Assembly (NCBI GenBank): GCA_937893815.1
Contig: CALCSH010000211.1
Location: forward strand, 1-10,642
DNA: 10,642 nucleotides
DNA from: an uncultured Anaerolineae bacterium
GTDB lineage: Bacteria; Chloroflexota; Anaerolineae; Anaerolineales; UBA11858
Direction of reading: 5' to 3'
The translations under genes were made by a program, and so were the position numbers. How positions within the stretch are numbered: position 1 is the stretch's first letter; each line of letters starts with the position of its first letter. The notes under the pieces were generated by a model. That model was given only the letters and a program-made list of their open reading frames with translations, did not search any database and had not been told where the DNA came from. Below, one piece after another: positions 1 to 6,567 of this stretch.

Positions 1-1008
1 GGCCTCTTGTTGGCGATCCAGTTGATGGGTCTTGTCGCCAATACCTTTGATTTGACCAAACTTTTTGAAATATGGCCGAATATCACTGAGCTGGCAAATG
101 TTGGTCCGCTCGGATTGTCGGTAGCCACTGTTAAGGTAATAGCTTTCTGGGCGTTCGTGATTGCGTTTGCTCTCAAAGTTCCGATTTGGCCTTTTCATAC
201 CTGGCTGCCCGATGCGCATACCGAAGCCCCCACGGCTGGCTCGATGATTTTGGCGGGTGTGCTGCTGAAATTGGGTGCCTATGGTTTTATCCGCCTGGTG
301 CTGCCGCTTTACCCTGCGGAAGCCCATCAATTCTCGGCGATCCTGGCAATATTGGCGGTCATGGCGATTATCTTTGGTGCGTTCAGCGCTTTCGGTCAGA
401 CGGACTTCAAGCGCTTGGTGGCGTATTCTTCCATCAACCACATGGGCTTTGTCGTGCTAGGTATCGCTGCCGCGGCTTACGCACAGGGCACCAAGAGCGG
501 CGTTATTGCCATGAACGGCGCAGTTTTGCAAATGTTCAACCACGGCCTTTCCGCGGCTGGGATGTTCTTCCTGGTCGGTGTTATTTACGAGCGCACTCAT
601 ACGCGTGACCTGAACGAATTCGGCGGCTTGTTCCCGCTTGTGCCGGTCTACGGTGGATTTTTGATCTTCACATCGATGGCGTCGCTGGGTTTACCCGGCT
701 TGAACGGTTTTGTTTCCGAATTCCTGGTGGTGCGTGGCTCCTGGGGTGCAGGTTGGGTTTTCCCCCTCTTTACAGCTTTGTCGATGATCGGCCTGTTGTT
801 TACAGGTGCGTATATCCTCAAGGGGATTAAGCAAGTATTACACGGACCGATGAATGAACATTGGGCGCATGGCGAACACCGCATCACCGAAATTAATACC
901 CGCGAACTCTTTGTGATGGGGCCGCTGGTGATATTGATGCTGTGGCTTGGCGTTTGGCCTGCCTGGTTGCTGGGTGTGATCAACCATGCTGTACAGATGT
1001 TGTTTTAG
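1..1008 (+). CDS. nuoM: NADH-quinone oxidoreductase subunit M (first of two tandem copies), 5' partial
   Basis: Antiporter-like proton-pumping subunit of membrane complex I. The frame is open from base 1 with no start in view, so the gene begins outside the window; about 335 C-terminal residues are present. Comparison with E. coli NuoM (TM7 Lys234) suggests roughly 175 residues are missing, including the TM5 glutamate. Visible NuoM signatures are ALKVPIWPFHTWLPDAH with the TM7 lysine at bases 175-177, APTAGS followed by LLKLGAYG with the TM8 lysine at 268-270, QTDFKRLVAYSSINHMG, MFNHGLSAAG, YERTHTRDLNEFGG, and GFVSEF with the TM12 glutamate at 718-720. All charged channel residues that can be seen are intact, so this looks like a fully conventional pump module. 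The HTEAPTAGS and ERTHTRD motifs favour NuoM over NuoL or NuoN. A second nuoM follows after a 50-base gap containing a large inverted repeat. Confidence 0.95.
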   Translation, partial: GLLLAIQLMGLVANTFDLTKLFEIWPNITELANVGPLGLSVATVKVIAFWAFVIAFALKVPIWPFHTWLPDAHTEAPTAGSMILAGVLLKLGAYGFIRLVLPLYPAEAHQFSAILAILAVMAIIFGAFSAFGQTDFKRLVAYSSINHMGFVVLGIAAAAYAQGTKSGVIAMNGAVLQMFNHGLSAAGMFFLVGVIYERTHTRDLNEFGGLFPLVPVYGGFLIFTSMASLGLPGLNGFVSEFLVVRGSWGAGWVFPLFTALSMIGLLFTGAYILKGIKQVLHGPMNEHWAHGEHRITEINTRELFVMGPLVILMLWLGVWPAWLLGVINHAVQMLF

Positions 1009-1045
1009 AACGTTCTAACGTGCAAACGTTGAACGTTAGAACGTT
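1009..1045. repeat. AACGTT-rich inverted repeat between the two nuoM genes
   Basis: Two perfect 13-base arms (1009-1021 and 1033-1045, AACGTTCTAACGT and its reverse complement) surround an 11-base loop. AACGTT occurs four times in these 37 bases (1009, 1025, 1032, 1040). The element starts on the base after the nuoM stop codon and ends three bases before the GAGGTG ribosome-binding sequence of the next gene. There is no T-run after it, so it is not an intrinsic terminator. It may be an RNA hairpin that affects mRNA stability or nuoM-2 translation, or a dispersed palindromic repeat of the REP type. The inverted repeat is directly visible; its role is inferred. Confidence 0.85.
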
Positions 1046-1058
1046 ATTGAGGTGAAAC

Positions 1059-2549
1059 ATGCAATTTCCGATCCTTAGTGTTATCGTCTTCACTCCGCTC
1101 ATAACGGGACTGCTGATCTTGTTGATGAATGGCGAGCGCAAGACAGAAATCCGAGTGACTGCTCTGGCGGCATCGGCTTTTGCCTTACTGCTCTCTCTTT
1201 GGGTATATTTCAATTACGATCTTGCCGCGGGCGGGTATCAATTTGTTGAAAAATATACCTGGCTGCCCCAATTAGGAATATCGTATTACGTCGGCGTCGA
1301 TGGCATGAATACGCCGCTGTTATTGCTAACGGGTGTGGTCATGCTGACAGGCGTGCTGATTTCATGGGGCGTCGACGACCGCCCTCGAGAATTCTTTGCA
1401 TTTCTGTTTATTCTGGCGACGGGCGTTTTTGGTGTTTTCGTAGCTCTCGATATGTTCATGCTGTTCTTCTTCTACGAGATCGCCGTATTCCCGATGTTTT
1501 TGCTGATTGCCATTTGGGGCTGGGTGAAAACACGTGAATACGCCGCCATGAAACTGACCCTGTACCTGTTCATCGGTTCAGTGATCGCGCTAATCGGCGC
1601 GTTGGCGATGTACTTCGCATCTGGTTTAGGCACCTTTGATATGATCGCTCTGGAAAGCGCGAATTTCCCGCTGGCTTTCCAAAAATTCTGGTTCCCATTT
1701 GTCTTTATGGGGTTTGCCATCCTCGGTGGTATCTGGCCTTTCCACAATTGGTCGCCGGATGGCCACGTCGCCGCACCTACGGCAGTCTCGATGTTCCACG
1801 CCGGGGTGCTGATGAAGCTTGGGGCTTTCGCTGCTCTGCGGGTTGGTATCATGCTGCTTCCCGCAGGCGCTAAATTCTGGATGCCCTGGGTTATCCTGCT
1901 GACCATCGTCAATGTGGTCTATGGCGCCTTCATCGCTATGGTGCAAACCGATTTCAAATATGTGATCGGTTTCTCGTCGGTCTCGCATATGGGTTTGGTC
2001 GCCATGGGGTTTGCCACCCTCAACCGTGAAGGCATGATCGGCGCCGGGGTGCAAATGTTCTCGCACGGTGTGATGACAGCCCTCTTCTTTGCCGTCGTCG
2101 GCATGATCTATGATCGGGCGCACACTCGCCAAATCCCCGAACTGGGTGGTTTTTTCAAGAAGATGCCGTTGGTGGGTATGGCCTTCATCGTTGGCGGTAT
2201 GGTCTCAATGGGCATGCCTGGCTTCTCCGGCTTCATCGCTGAATTCCCCATTTTCATGGGTGTTTGGAAATATCAGCCCTGGATCGCTGTGGTTTCAGGA
2301 ATTTCCATCGTGATCACCGCATCCTATATCATTCGGATCATCACCAGCGTGTTCTTCGGGAAAATGCCAGAAAAATTTGAGTTTGGTGATGACCACCATG
2401 AACCAATACGCAATGTGACCGCGCTCGACAAGGTCGCACTGCTCTTGTTGTCTGCAATTTTGATTACTGTCGGCGTTTTCCCCTCGGTAATGGTGCCGTT
2501 GGTGGAATCTGGCGTTGATAATATCCTGCGCCTGCTAGGAGGTGCCTAG
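1059..2549 (+). CDS. nuoM: NADH-quinone oxidoreductase subunit M (second copy, TM7 lysine replaced)
   Basis: A second, complete NuoM-type antiporter-like subunit of complex I, 496 residues, close to the usual 490-510. The ATG at 1059 is preceded by GAGGTG at 1049-1054. Family signatures include FFFYEIAVFPMF (E140, the TM5 glutamate equivalent to E. coli E144), IWPFHNWSPDGH (225-236), APTAVSMFHAGVLMKLGAF (K253, TM8), VQTDFKYVIGFSSVSHMG, MFSHGVMTALFF, YDRAHTRQIPELGG and GFIAEF (E395, TM12). The TM7 lysine essential in E. coli NuoM (K234) aligns with L222: the local sequence is AILGGIWPFH where the first copy has ALKVPIWPFH. WLPDAH is also changed to WSPDGH. The frame is otherwise intact and hydrophobic throughout, so the gene is not decayed. 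Its stop overlaps the nuoN start by one base. It is best read as a specialised second NuoM in an enlarged membrane arm; a mistaken call of NuoL is unlikely given the DRAHTR motif. Confidence 0.93.
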   Translation: MQFPILSVIVFTPLITGLLILLMNGERKTEIRVTALAASAFALLLSLWVYFNYDLAAGGYQFVEKYTWLPQLGISYYVGVDGMNTPLLLLTGVVMLTGVLISWGVDDRPREFFAFLFILATGVFGVFVALDMFMLFFFYEIAVFPMFLLIAIWGWVKTREYAAMKLTLYLFIGSVIALIGALAMYFASGLGTFDMIALESANFPLAFQKFWFPFVFMGFAILGGIWPFHNWSPDGHVAAPTAVSMFHAGVLMKLGAFAALRVGIMLLPAGAKFWMPWVILLTIVNVVYGAFIAMVQTDFKYVIGFSSVSHMGLVAMGFATLNREGMIGAGVQMFSHGVMTALFFAVVGMIYDRAHTRQIPELGGFFKKMPLVGMAFIVGGMVSMGMPGFSGFIAEFPIFMGVWKYQPWIAVVSGISIVITASYIIRIITSVFFGKMPEKFEFGDDHHEPIRNVTALDKVALLLLSAILITVGVFPSVMVPLVESGVDNILRLLGGA

Positions 2550-4000
2550 TGTTTGGTAGCATTACATCAACCATGATTCTGGCAATTTTGCCGGAAATCC
2601 TCATGCTTGTTTTAGCTGGATTGGTGTTGATTTTTGATGCCGTCTGGCCCGAAGAAAAACGTCGTGCCCTTGGATGGGTGACAGCCTTTGGCCTAGTGTT
2701 GGCTCTGGTCTTGGGGTTGGTATTTGCCTCCCCAGGTGGCTCTGGTCAACTCCTGTGGGGTGGGATGATCCGCCACGATTGGGCTGGTTTCATTTTCAAG
2801 ATGCTCTTCATCTTTGGCGCAGCCATCACTGCATTATTGGCGATGGATGTGGATGGCCTTGGCAATCGTGGCGAGTTTTACGTGCTACTACTGGTTGCCA
2901 CCATCGGCATGAATCTGATGGCGACTTCGGCTGACCTGATCATGCTCTATCTAGCGATTGAGACGACATCAATCCCCATGTATATTCTGGCGGGCTTCTT
3001 CAAGCGCGATGACAAATCCACAGAAGCGGGTTTCAAGTACCTTCTGTTTGGCGCAATGACCTCCGCTTTGATGCTTTACGGTTTCAGTTTGCTCTATGGT
3101 TTCACTGGCGTTACCGGTCTTTACGACTTGGCCGCAGCCATTCAGCCGGGCGGTGGAAATTTCGCCGTGATCATCTTGAGTATGATTTTGGTACTGATCG
3201 GCTTTAGCTTCAAAATCTCGGCATTTCCTTTCCATTTCTGGGCGCCCGATGTATATGAAGGCGCGCCGACGCCAGTAGCTGGCTTCCTGTCAACGGCATC
3301 AAAAGCTGCCGGTTTTGCAGTTCTGGTGCGCGTGTTCATGAGCGCTTTCCCGGCGTTGGCGGATAATTGGACGATGCTGATCGCTATCATTGCCACGATT
3401 ACTATGACTGTTGGCAACGCGATTGCCCTGGCGCAGAAAAATATCAAGCGTATGTTGGCGTACTCGTCGATTGCTCACGCGGGCTATATTATGGTGGGCG
3501 TGGTCACCTTTTCGGAATTGGGTGTGGCCAGTGTGATCTTTTACCTGATCGCCTACTTGCTGACCAATATGGCCGCCTTTGGTGCCATCGCTGTTGCCTG
3601 GAATGCACTCGGTTCCGATGAGCTTGAAGACTATAATGGCCTCAGCCGCCGCTCTCCGGGTTTGGCGTTGGTCATGCTGGTGGCCTTCCTGTCATTGGCG
3701 GGCATGCCACCCTTTGGCGGTTTCATGGCTAAAGTGCTGGTATTCGCTGCCGCCGTCAAAGATGGCTGGATTTGGCTGGCTTTTGTCGGTATTTTGAACT
3801 CGATCATCGGTCTATACTACTATTTAGTCGTTTTGAAACGAGTTTATCTGTATCGATCTGATAAAGAAGATCAACCAATCGTGCTGAGCCGCCCGTATCG
3901 TATTGCCCTGACCGTTCTCTCTTTGGGTATCCTGCTTTTGGGCGCGTTTTTCGCTCCATGGTTTACCTGGTCTTCAGGCGCCGCCGCCGGATTATTCTAA
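2549..4000 (+). CDS. nuoN: NADH-quinone oxidoreductase subunit N
   Basis: Antiporter-like subunit N of complex I, 483 residues, matching the family length (E. coli NuoN is 485). The GTG start at 2549 shares its G with the TAG stop of the upstream nuoM. An AGGAGG at 2537-2542 sits six bases before it, which supports this start and translational coupling. Key residues: E138 in YLAIETTSIPMY (TM5), K222 in FSFKISAFPFHFWAPDVYEGAP (TM7), K252 in STASKAAGF (TM8) and K395 in GFMAKVLVF (TM12, a lysine as typical for NuoN). The APDVYEGAPTPV motif separates NuoN from NuoM. RMLAYSSIAHAGY at 301-313 and SLAGMPPFGGF at 382-392 are also canonical. The full set of pumping residues is present. It closes the nuo operon; the -35 box of the next promoter begins at the base after its TAA. 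Confidence 0.97.
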   Translation: MFGSITSTMILAILPEILMLVLAGLVLIFDAVWPEEKRRALGWVTAFGLVLALVLGLVFASPGGSGQLLWGGMIRHDWAGFIFKMLFIFGAAITALLAMDVDGLGNRGEFYVLLLVATIGMNLMATSADLIMLYLAIETTSIPMYILAGFFKRDDKSTEAGFKYLLFGAMTSALMLYGFSLLYGFTGVTGLYDLAAAIQPGGGNFAVIILSMILVLIGFSFKISAFPFHFWAPDVYEGAPTPVAGFLSTASKAAGFAVLVRVFMSAFPALADNWTMLIAIIATITMTVGNAIALAQKNIKRMLAYSSIAHAGYIMVGVVTFSELGVASVIFYLIAYLLTNMAAFGAIAVAWNALGSDELEDYNGLSRRSPGLALVMLVAFLSLAGMPPFGGFMAKVLVFAAAVKDGWIWLAFVGILNSIIGLYYYLVVLKRVYLYRSDKEDQPIVLSRPYRIALTVLSLGILLLGAFFAPWFTWSSGAAAGLF

Positions 4001-4029
4001 TTGACCCATTAAAATCGTTATGATATAAT
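4001..4029 (+). promoter_or_regulatory. Sigma-70-type extended -10 promoter of the F0 operon
   Basis: TTGACC (4001-4006, five of six consensus bases) and a perfect TATAAT (4024-4029) are separated by exactly 17 bases. A TG at 4021-4022 gives the extended -10 form TGnTATAAT. The -35 box abuts the nuoN stop codon. Transcription would be expected to start around 4035-4038, at or just before the GTG start of the next gene, which implies a leaderless or nearly leaderless mRNA. The elements are directly visible; activity and start point are inferred. Confidence 0.85.
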
Positions 4030-4037
4030 TCGCAACC

Positions 4038-4322
4038 GTGACCCAGCCAGAACACATTTCACCAAAAAAGCAGCCTTACGCGTTTAATATGGCTATGGCG
4101 AGTATTGCAGGACAAGTTGGCTGCTTGACATTATTCATCATCTTTGTGGCGCTTTTCGCTGGGTTATGGTTAGATCACTTATTTGGTACAAAACCACTCT
4201 TTACATTGATCTTGTTGATTGGCAGTGTGCCGGTGACGCTGTTCCTGATGTTCCGTGTTGTCAAGGCAGCCACTGATCGCATAAAGCCCGTCGAAGAAAT
4301 CGAATCTCCAACGGAGGAATAG
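4038..4322 (+). CDS. atpZ: AtpZ/AtpI-family F0 accessory protein
   Basis: Small membrane protein of 94 residues at the head of the ATP synthase operon. It has two predicted transmembrane helices (about 25-45 and 54-74) joined by WLDHLFGTKP (44-53), the short WLD-x-GT-P loop typical of the AtpZ/ATPase_gene1 group. Proteins of this group are thought to help c-ring assembly or to move Mg2+/Ca2+; AtpI proper is larger, with four helices, so AtpZ fits better. The GTG at 4038 lies only eight bases after the -10 hexamer and has no Shine-Dalgarno sequence, so translation from a leaderless mRNA is likely. The alternative ATG at 4089 (residue 18) also lacks a ribosome-binding site. The tail after residue 75 is charged and acidic. 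It ends with GGAGG at 4313-4317, which serves the next gene four bases downstream. Confidence 0.8.
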   Translation: MTQPEHISPKKQPYAFNMAMASIAGQVGCLTLFIIFVALFAGLWLDHLFGTKPLFTLILLIGSVPVTLFLMFRVVKAATDRIKPVEEIESPTEE

Positions 4323-4326
4323 AATC

Positions 4327-5325
4327 GTGGAACAGACTCCTAAGAAGAAATGGTGGCGATGGGGATTTCATCGTTGGCTGTTGTTATTGTTTATCATTGG
4401 TGGAATTTTCGCCGCGAAAGCATTTCCGCCCGTACGCCCCCATGTACAATTACCCCCAGAACCCCTAACACATGCGCCTTTATTTACGCTGCCGGTCATC
4501 GGTGATTTCTATTTCACCAACACTATGTTGGCAATGCTTTTGGCGGATGTTATTTTATTGTTGATCGGTTTCTTCTTTTACCGCGCTGTCAAGCGGGGTG
4601 ATATGGTTCTCAAGGGCATCTCTGGAGCCGTTGAAGCTATGTTGGAAGCCATCTACAATCTTACTGAAGGCACTGCCGGAAAATGGGCCAAAATAATTTT
4701 CCCCTGGTTCGCGACGATTACCTTGTTAGTGCTGGTAATCAACTGGATGGAATTGATCCCTGGTGTGGATAGTATCGGTATCTTACACGCGTCTGAGCAT
4801 GGTGTCGAAGTACAGGATTTGGGCTTCGCAGCGACACTTGTAAGTCCTCCGAAAGACACCGAACCTGCACATGGTGCAGAGTTGTATGGCCTGATCCCAT
4901 ATGTGCGTGTGGTTTCCACTGACCTGAATTTTACGGTTGCGCTGGCTTTGATTGCTGTTGTGATGGTGCAGGTGATTGGCATTCGCTCACAAGGAGCCGG
5001 GTATTTTACCAAATTCTGGAATGTAAAAACGATTTTCAGCAAACCAATCTTTGGTGTGATTGACTTTGCTGTAGGTATTTTGGAACTGGTATCTGAAATT
5101 TCAAAAGTTCTCTCGTTTGCCTTCCGGTTGTTTGGTAATATCTTCGCCGGATCGGTATTGCTCTTTGTGATCGGCACACTGGTACCGGTGTTTGCCCAGT
5201 CAGGTTTCCTGATGCTGGAGTTCTTCGTGGGTATGATCCAGGCGATTGTGTTTGGCATGTTGACCATGACCTTTATGGCCCAGGCCACGATCGGGCATGG
5301 CGCTCACGAGGAAGAACACGCTTAA
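4327..5325 (+). CDS. atpB: ATP synthase F0 subunit a
   Basis: Stator channel subunit that carries protons to and from the c-ring. It has 332 residues, longer than E. coli subunit a (271) because of an N-terminal basic segment plus hydrophobic helix (about 17-32) and a long loop (about 146-190) between membrane segments. The essential arginine is R267 in SFAFRLFGNIFAG, equivalent to E. coli R210; N271 (E. coli N214) and Q305 in GMIQAIVFGMLTMTF (E. coli Q252) are also present. The positions of the E. coli pair E219/H245 are S276 and E298 here. The start is GTG at 4327 with GGAGG nine bases upstream, inside the end of the preceding gene, so the two are probably translationally coupled. The C-terminus GHGAHEEEHA is histidine- and acid-rich. 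Identification is secure; the functional meaning of the S/E pair is inferred. Confidence 0.97.
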   Translation: MEQTPKKKWWRWGFHRWLLLLFIIGGIFAAKAFPPVRPHVQLPPEPLTHAPLFTLPVIGDFYFTNTMLAMLLADVILLLIGFFFYRAVKRGDMVLKGISGAVEAMLEAIYNLTEGTAGKWAKIIFPWFATITLLVLVINWMELIPGVDSIGILHASEHGVEVQDLGFAATLVSPPKDTEPAHGAELYGLIPYVRVVSTDLNFTVALALIAVVMVQVIGIRSQGAGYFTKFWNVKTIFSKPIFGVIDFAVGILELVSEISKVLSFAFRLFGNIFAGSVLLFVIGTLVPVFAQSGFLMLEFFVGMIQAIVFGMLTMTFMAQATIGHGAHEEEHA

Positions 5326-5370
5326 GTTTGTCTTTTGGATGAAATGCCCAGTGTTGGGAAGTTGAAAAAT

Positions 5371-5385
5371 GGCGGTTGCACCGCC
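5371..5385 (+). other. GC-rich hairpin upstream of atpE
   Basis: GGCGGT (5371-5376) and ACCGCC (5380-5385) form a perfect six-base-pair stem with a TGC loop in the 91-base atpB-atpE gap. An A/T-rich tract and GGAGG (5404-5408) follow. There is no T-run, so it is not an intrinsic terminator. The position suggests a stability or processing element, or a structure that keeps the atpE ribosome-binding region open. The stem is directly visible; the role is inferred. Confidence 0.5.
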
Positions 5386-5416
5386 TGAAATTAAAAATAT
5401 TTTGGAGGTTTTTATA

Positions 5417-5656
5417 ATGGACGTAGCTGCAGCAACTATTCTTGGCAAGTTGATTGGCGCTGGCCTGGCGATGATCGGCGCGATTGGCGCTGGTGCAGGT
5501 ATTGGTATTGTTACCAGTGGCGCAGTTCAGGCGATGGGGCGTAACCCCGATGCTACCGGCACTATCCAGACGAATATGATCCTGGGTATTGCCTTCGCAG
5601 AAGCGGTTGCCATTTACTGCCTGGTAGTCGCTCTCCTGATCCTGTTCGTTTTCTAA
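5417..5656 (+). CDS. atpE: ATP synthase F0 subunit c
   Basis: Proteolipid that forms the rotating c-ring, 79 residues, the normal size. Helix 1 carries the glycine-rich GAIGAGAGIGI (21-31), the polar loop is GRNPDA (41-46), and helix 2 carries the ion-binding glutamate E62 in FAEAVAIY. The site has isoleucine at 29 where sodium-dependent c subunits have glutamine, and AV rather than S/T after the glutamate. It therefore looks proton-specific. The ATG at 5417 is chosen because GGAGG at 5404-5408 lies eight bases before it and the protein then begins like other c subunits. An upstream in-frame ATG at 5369 would add 16 residues, has no good ribosome-binding site and runs through a hairpin. It is the only gene of this operon with an ATG start, in keeping with the high copy number needed. 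Confidence 0.97.
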   Translation: MDVAAATILGKLIGAGLAMIGAIGAGAGIGIVTSGAVQAMGRNPDATGTIQTNMILGIAFAEAVAIYCLVVALLILFVF

Positions 5657-5681
5657 AATTTGGGATGTCGAGGAGGCTATC

Positions 5682-6419
5682 TTGGATAAATTAGGTATTA
5701 ACTTAGGATATTTGCTTGTTCAGATCTTCAACTTTTTGATCCTTTTCCTGGTTCTGAAGGTATGGGTCTATAAACCCATTTTGAATTTACTGGATAAACG
5801 ACGGCAGACCATTGCCCAAGGGTTGGAAGATGCTCGCATTGCAGCCGAAGCGCGTGCAAACGCCGAAGCCGAAGCCAAAAATATTTTAGCGGAAGCACAG
5901 GCGAAAGCACATCATGTTGTCAACGAAGCTACGCAGCGCGCAGAAGATGCCGCTCGTCAGGTGAGTGCTGATGCAGAGCACGATATTGAAAAAGAACGCC
6001 ATGCAGCTTTGGTAGAAGCCAAATTAGAGCGCGATCGTATGTTGGCGGATATGCGTGGACAGATTGCCGCCTTGGCAATTGCCGCTTCGCAGAAGCTGAT
6101 TGGCGCATCGCTCACCGAAGAACGCCAGCATACATTAATTAACGAATTTTTCTCTGGCGTTAAAGGGAAGAAAGTTGTTGCATTGGAAGGCGCGTCTTTA
6201 TCGGGCGGCGATGCCGACGTAGTGAGTGCCGTTCCTCTCACAGATGCAGAGCAAAAGACCGTCAAGAACGACATTCTGGCTCAAGTTGGCGAAGCTGCCT
6301 CTGTCAGTTTCCGAGTTGACCCGTCCATTTTAGGCGGTTTGGTCATTCGAGTAGGCGACAAAGTTCTCGACAACTCCGTTGCCAGTAATCTAGATGAGTT
6401 GCGCCAAAGTTTAGGCTAA
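5682..6419 (+). CDS. atpF: ATP synthase b/delta hybrid subunit (b fused to the delta C-terminal domain)
   Basis: Peripheral-stalk subunit of 245 residues, against about 156-170 for a plain b subunit. Residues 1-30 (NLGYLLVQIFNFLILFLVL) form the membrane anchor. Residues about 35-158 are a long alanine- and charge-rich coiled coil with the usual b-subunit ending IAALAIAASQKLIGASL. After a linker (about 160-177) the protein changes: VVSAVPLTDAEQ (180-191), VDPSILGGLVIRVGD (212-226) and DNSVASNLDELRQSL (230-244). This is the C-terminal signature of delta/AtpH. The six-helix N-terminal domain of delta, which contacts the top of F1, is absent. The TTG start at 5682 follows AGGAGG (5671-5676) by five bases. 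No atpH lies downstream; a terminator does. Mycobacteria have a b-delta fusion, but theirs contains the whole of delta. Domain assignment is from recognised motifs; how the hybrid binds F1 is inferred. Confidence 0.92.
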   Translation: MDKLGINLGYLLVQIFNFLILFLVLKVWVYKPILNLLDKRRQTIAQGLEDARIAAEARANAEAEAKNILAEAQAKAHHVVNEATQRAEDAARQVSADAEHDIEKERHAALVEAKLERDRMLADMRGQIAALAIAASQKLIGASLTEERQHTLINEFFSGVKGKKVVALEGASLSGGDADVVSAVPLTDAEQKTVKNDILAQVGEAASVSFRVDPSILGGLVIRVGDKVLDNSVASNLDELRQSLG

Positions 6420-6490
6420 ATAGTAGATTCTCCGTCGTCTGAACGTTAAGGACGGTAACTAAGCGCAACGAATTCTGCTGGATCGATCGT

Positions 6491-6522
6491 AACGCCCAAA
6501 GTTGTTTGCTTTGGGCGTTTTT
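6491..6522 (+). terminator. Rho-independent terminator of the F0 operon
   Basis: A perfect 11-base-pair stem (AACGCCCAAAG at 6491-6501, CTTTGGGCGTT at 6509-6519) closes a seven-base loop (TTGTTTG). The run of five T (6518-6522) overlaps the end of the stem. It lies 72 bases after the atpF stop codon and marks the end of the transcription unit begun at about 4036. Confidence 0.92.
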
Positions 6523-6567
6523 CCTTGTTCGGAATTCTCGCAAGGAAGTTCATCAGGTGTGCCTGTT

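Noticed and set aside
1..1008. First gene as NuoL
   Set aside because: HTEAPTAGS, ERTHTRD and the short C-terminus match NuoM; NuoL-specific motifs and its long lateral helix are absent.
1472..1912. Long minus-strand open frame inside nuoM-2
   Set aside because: It is a shadow of a clearly coding, family-conserved frame, and its translation has no recognisable domain.
4653..5288. 211-residue minus-strand open frame opposite atpB
   Set aside because: It is antisense to a conserved gene, with low-complexity composition and no ribosome-binding site or motif.
5369..5416. Upstream in-frame ATG that would extend subunit c by 16 residues
   Set aside because: It lacks a convincing ribosome-binding site, runs through a hairpin, and the extension is unlike c subunits; the ATG at 5417 has GGAGG at ideal spacing.
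6432..6455. CCGTC / GACGG inverted repeat just after atpF
   Set aside because: It has only a five-base stem with a 14-base loop and no T-run; the stronger terminator at 6491-6522 explains the region.
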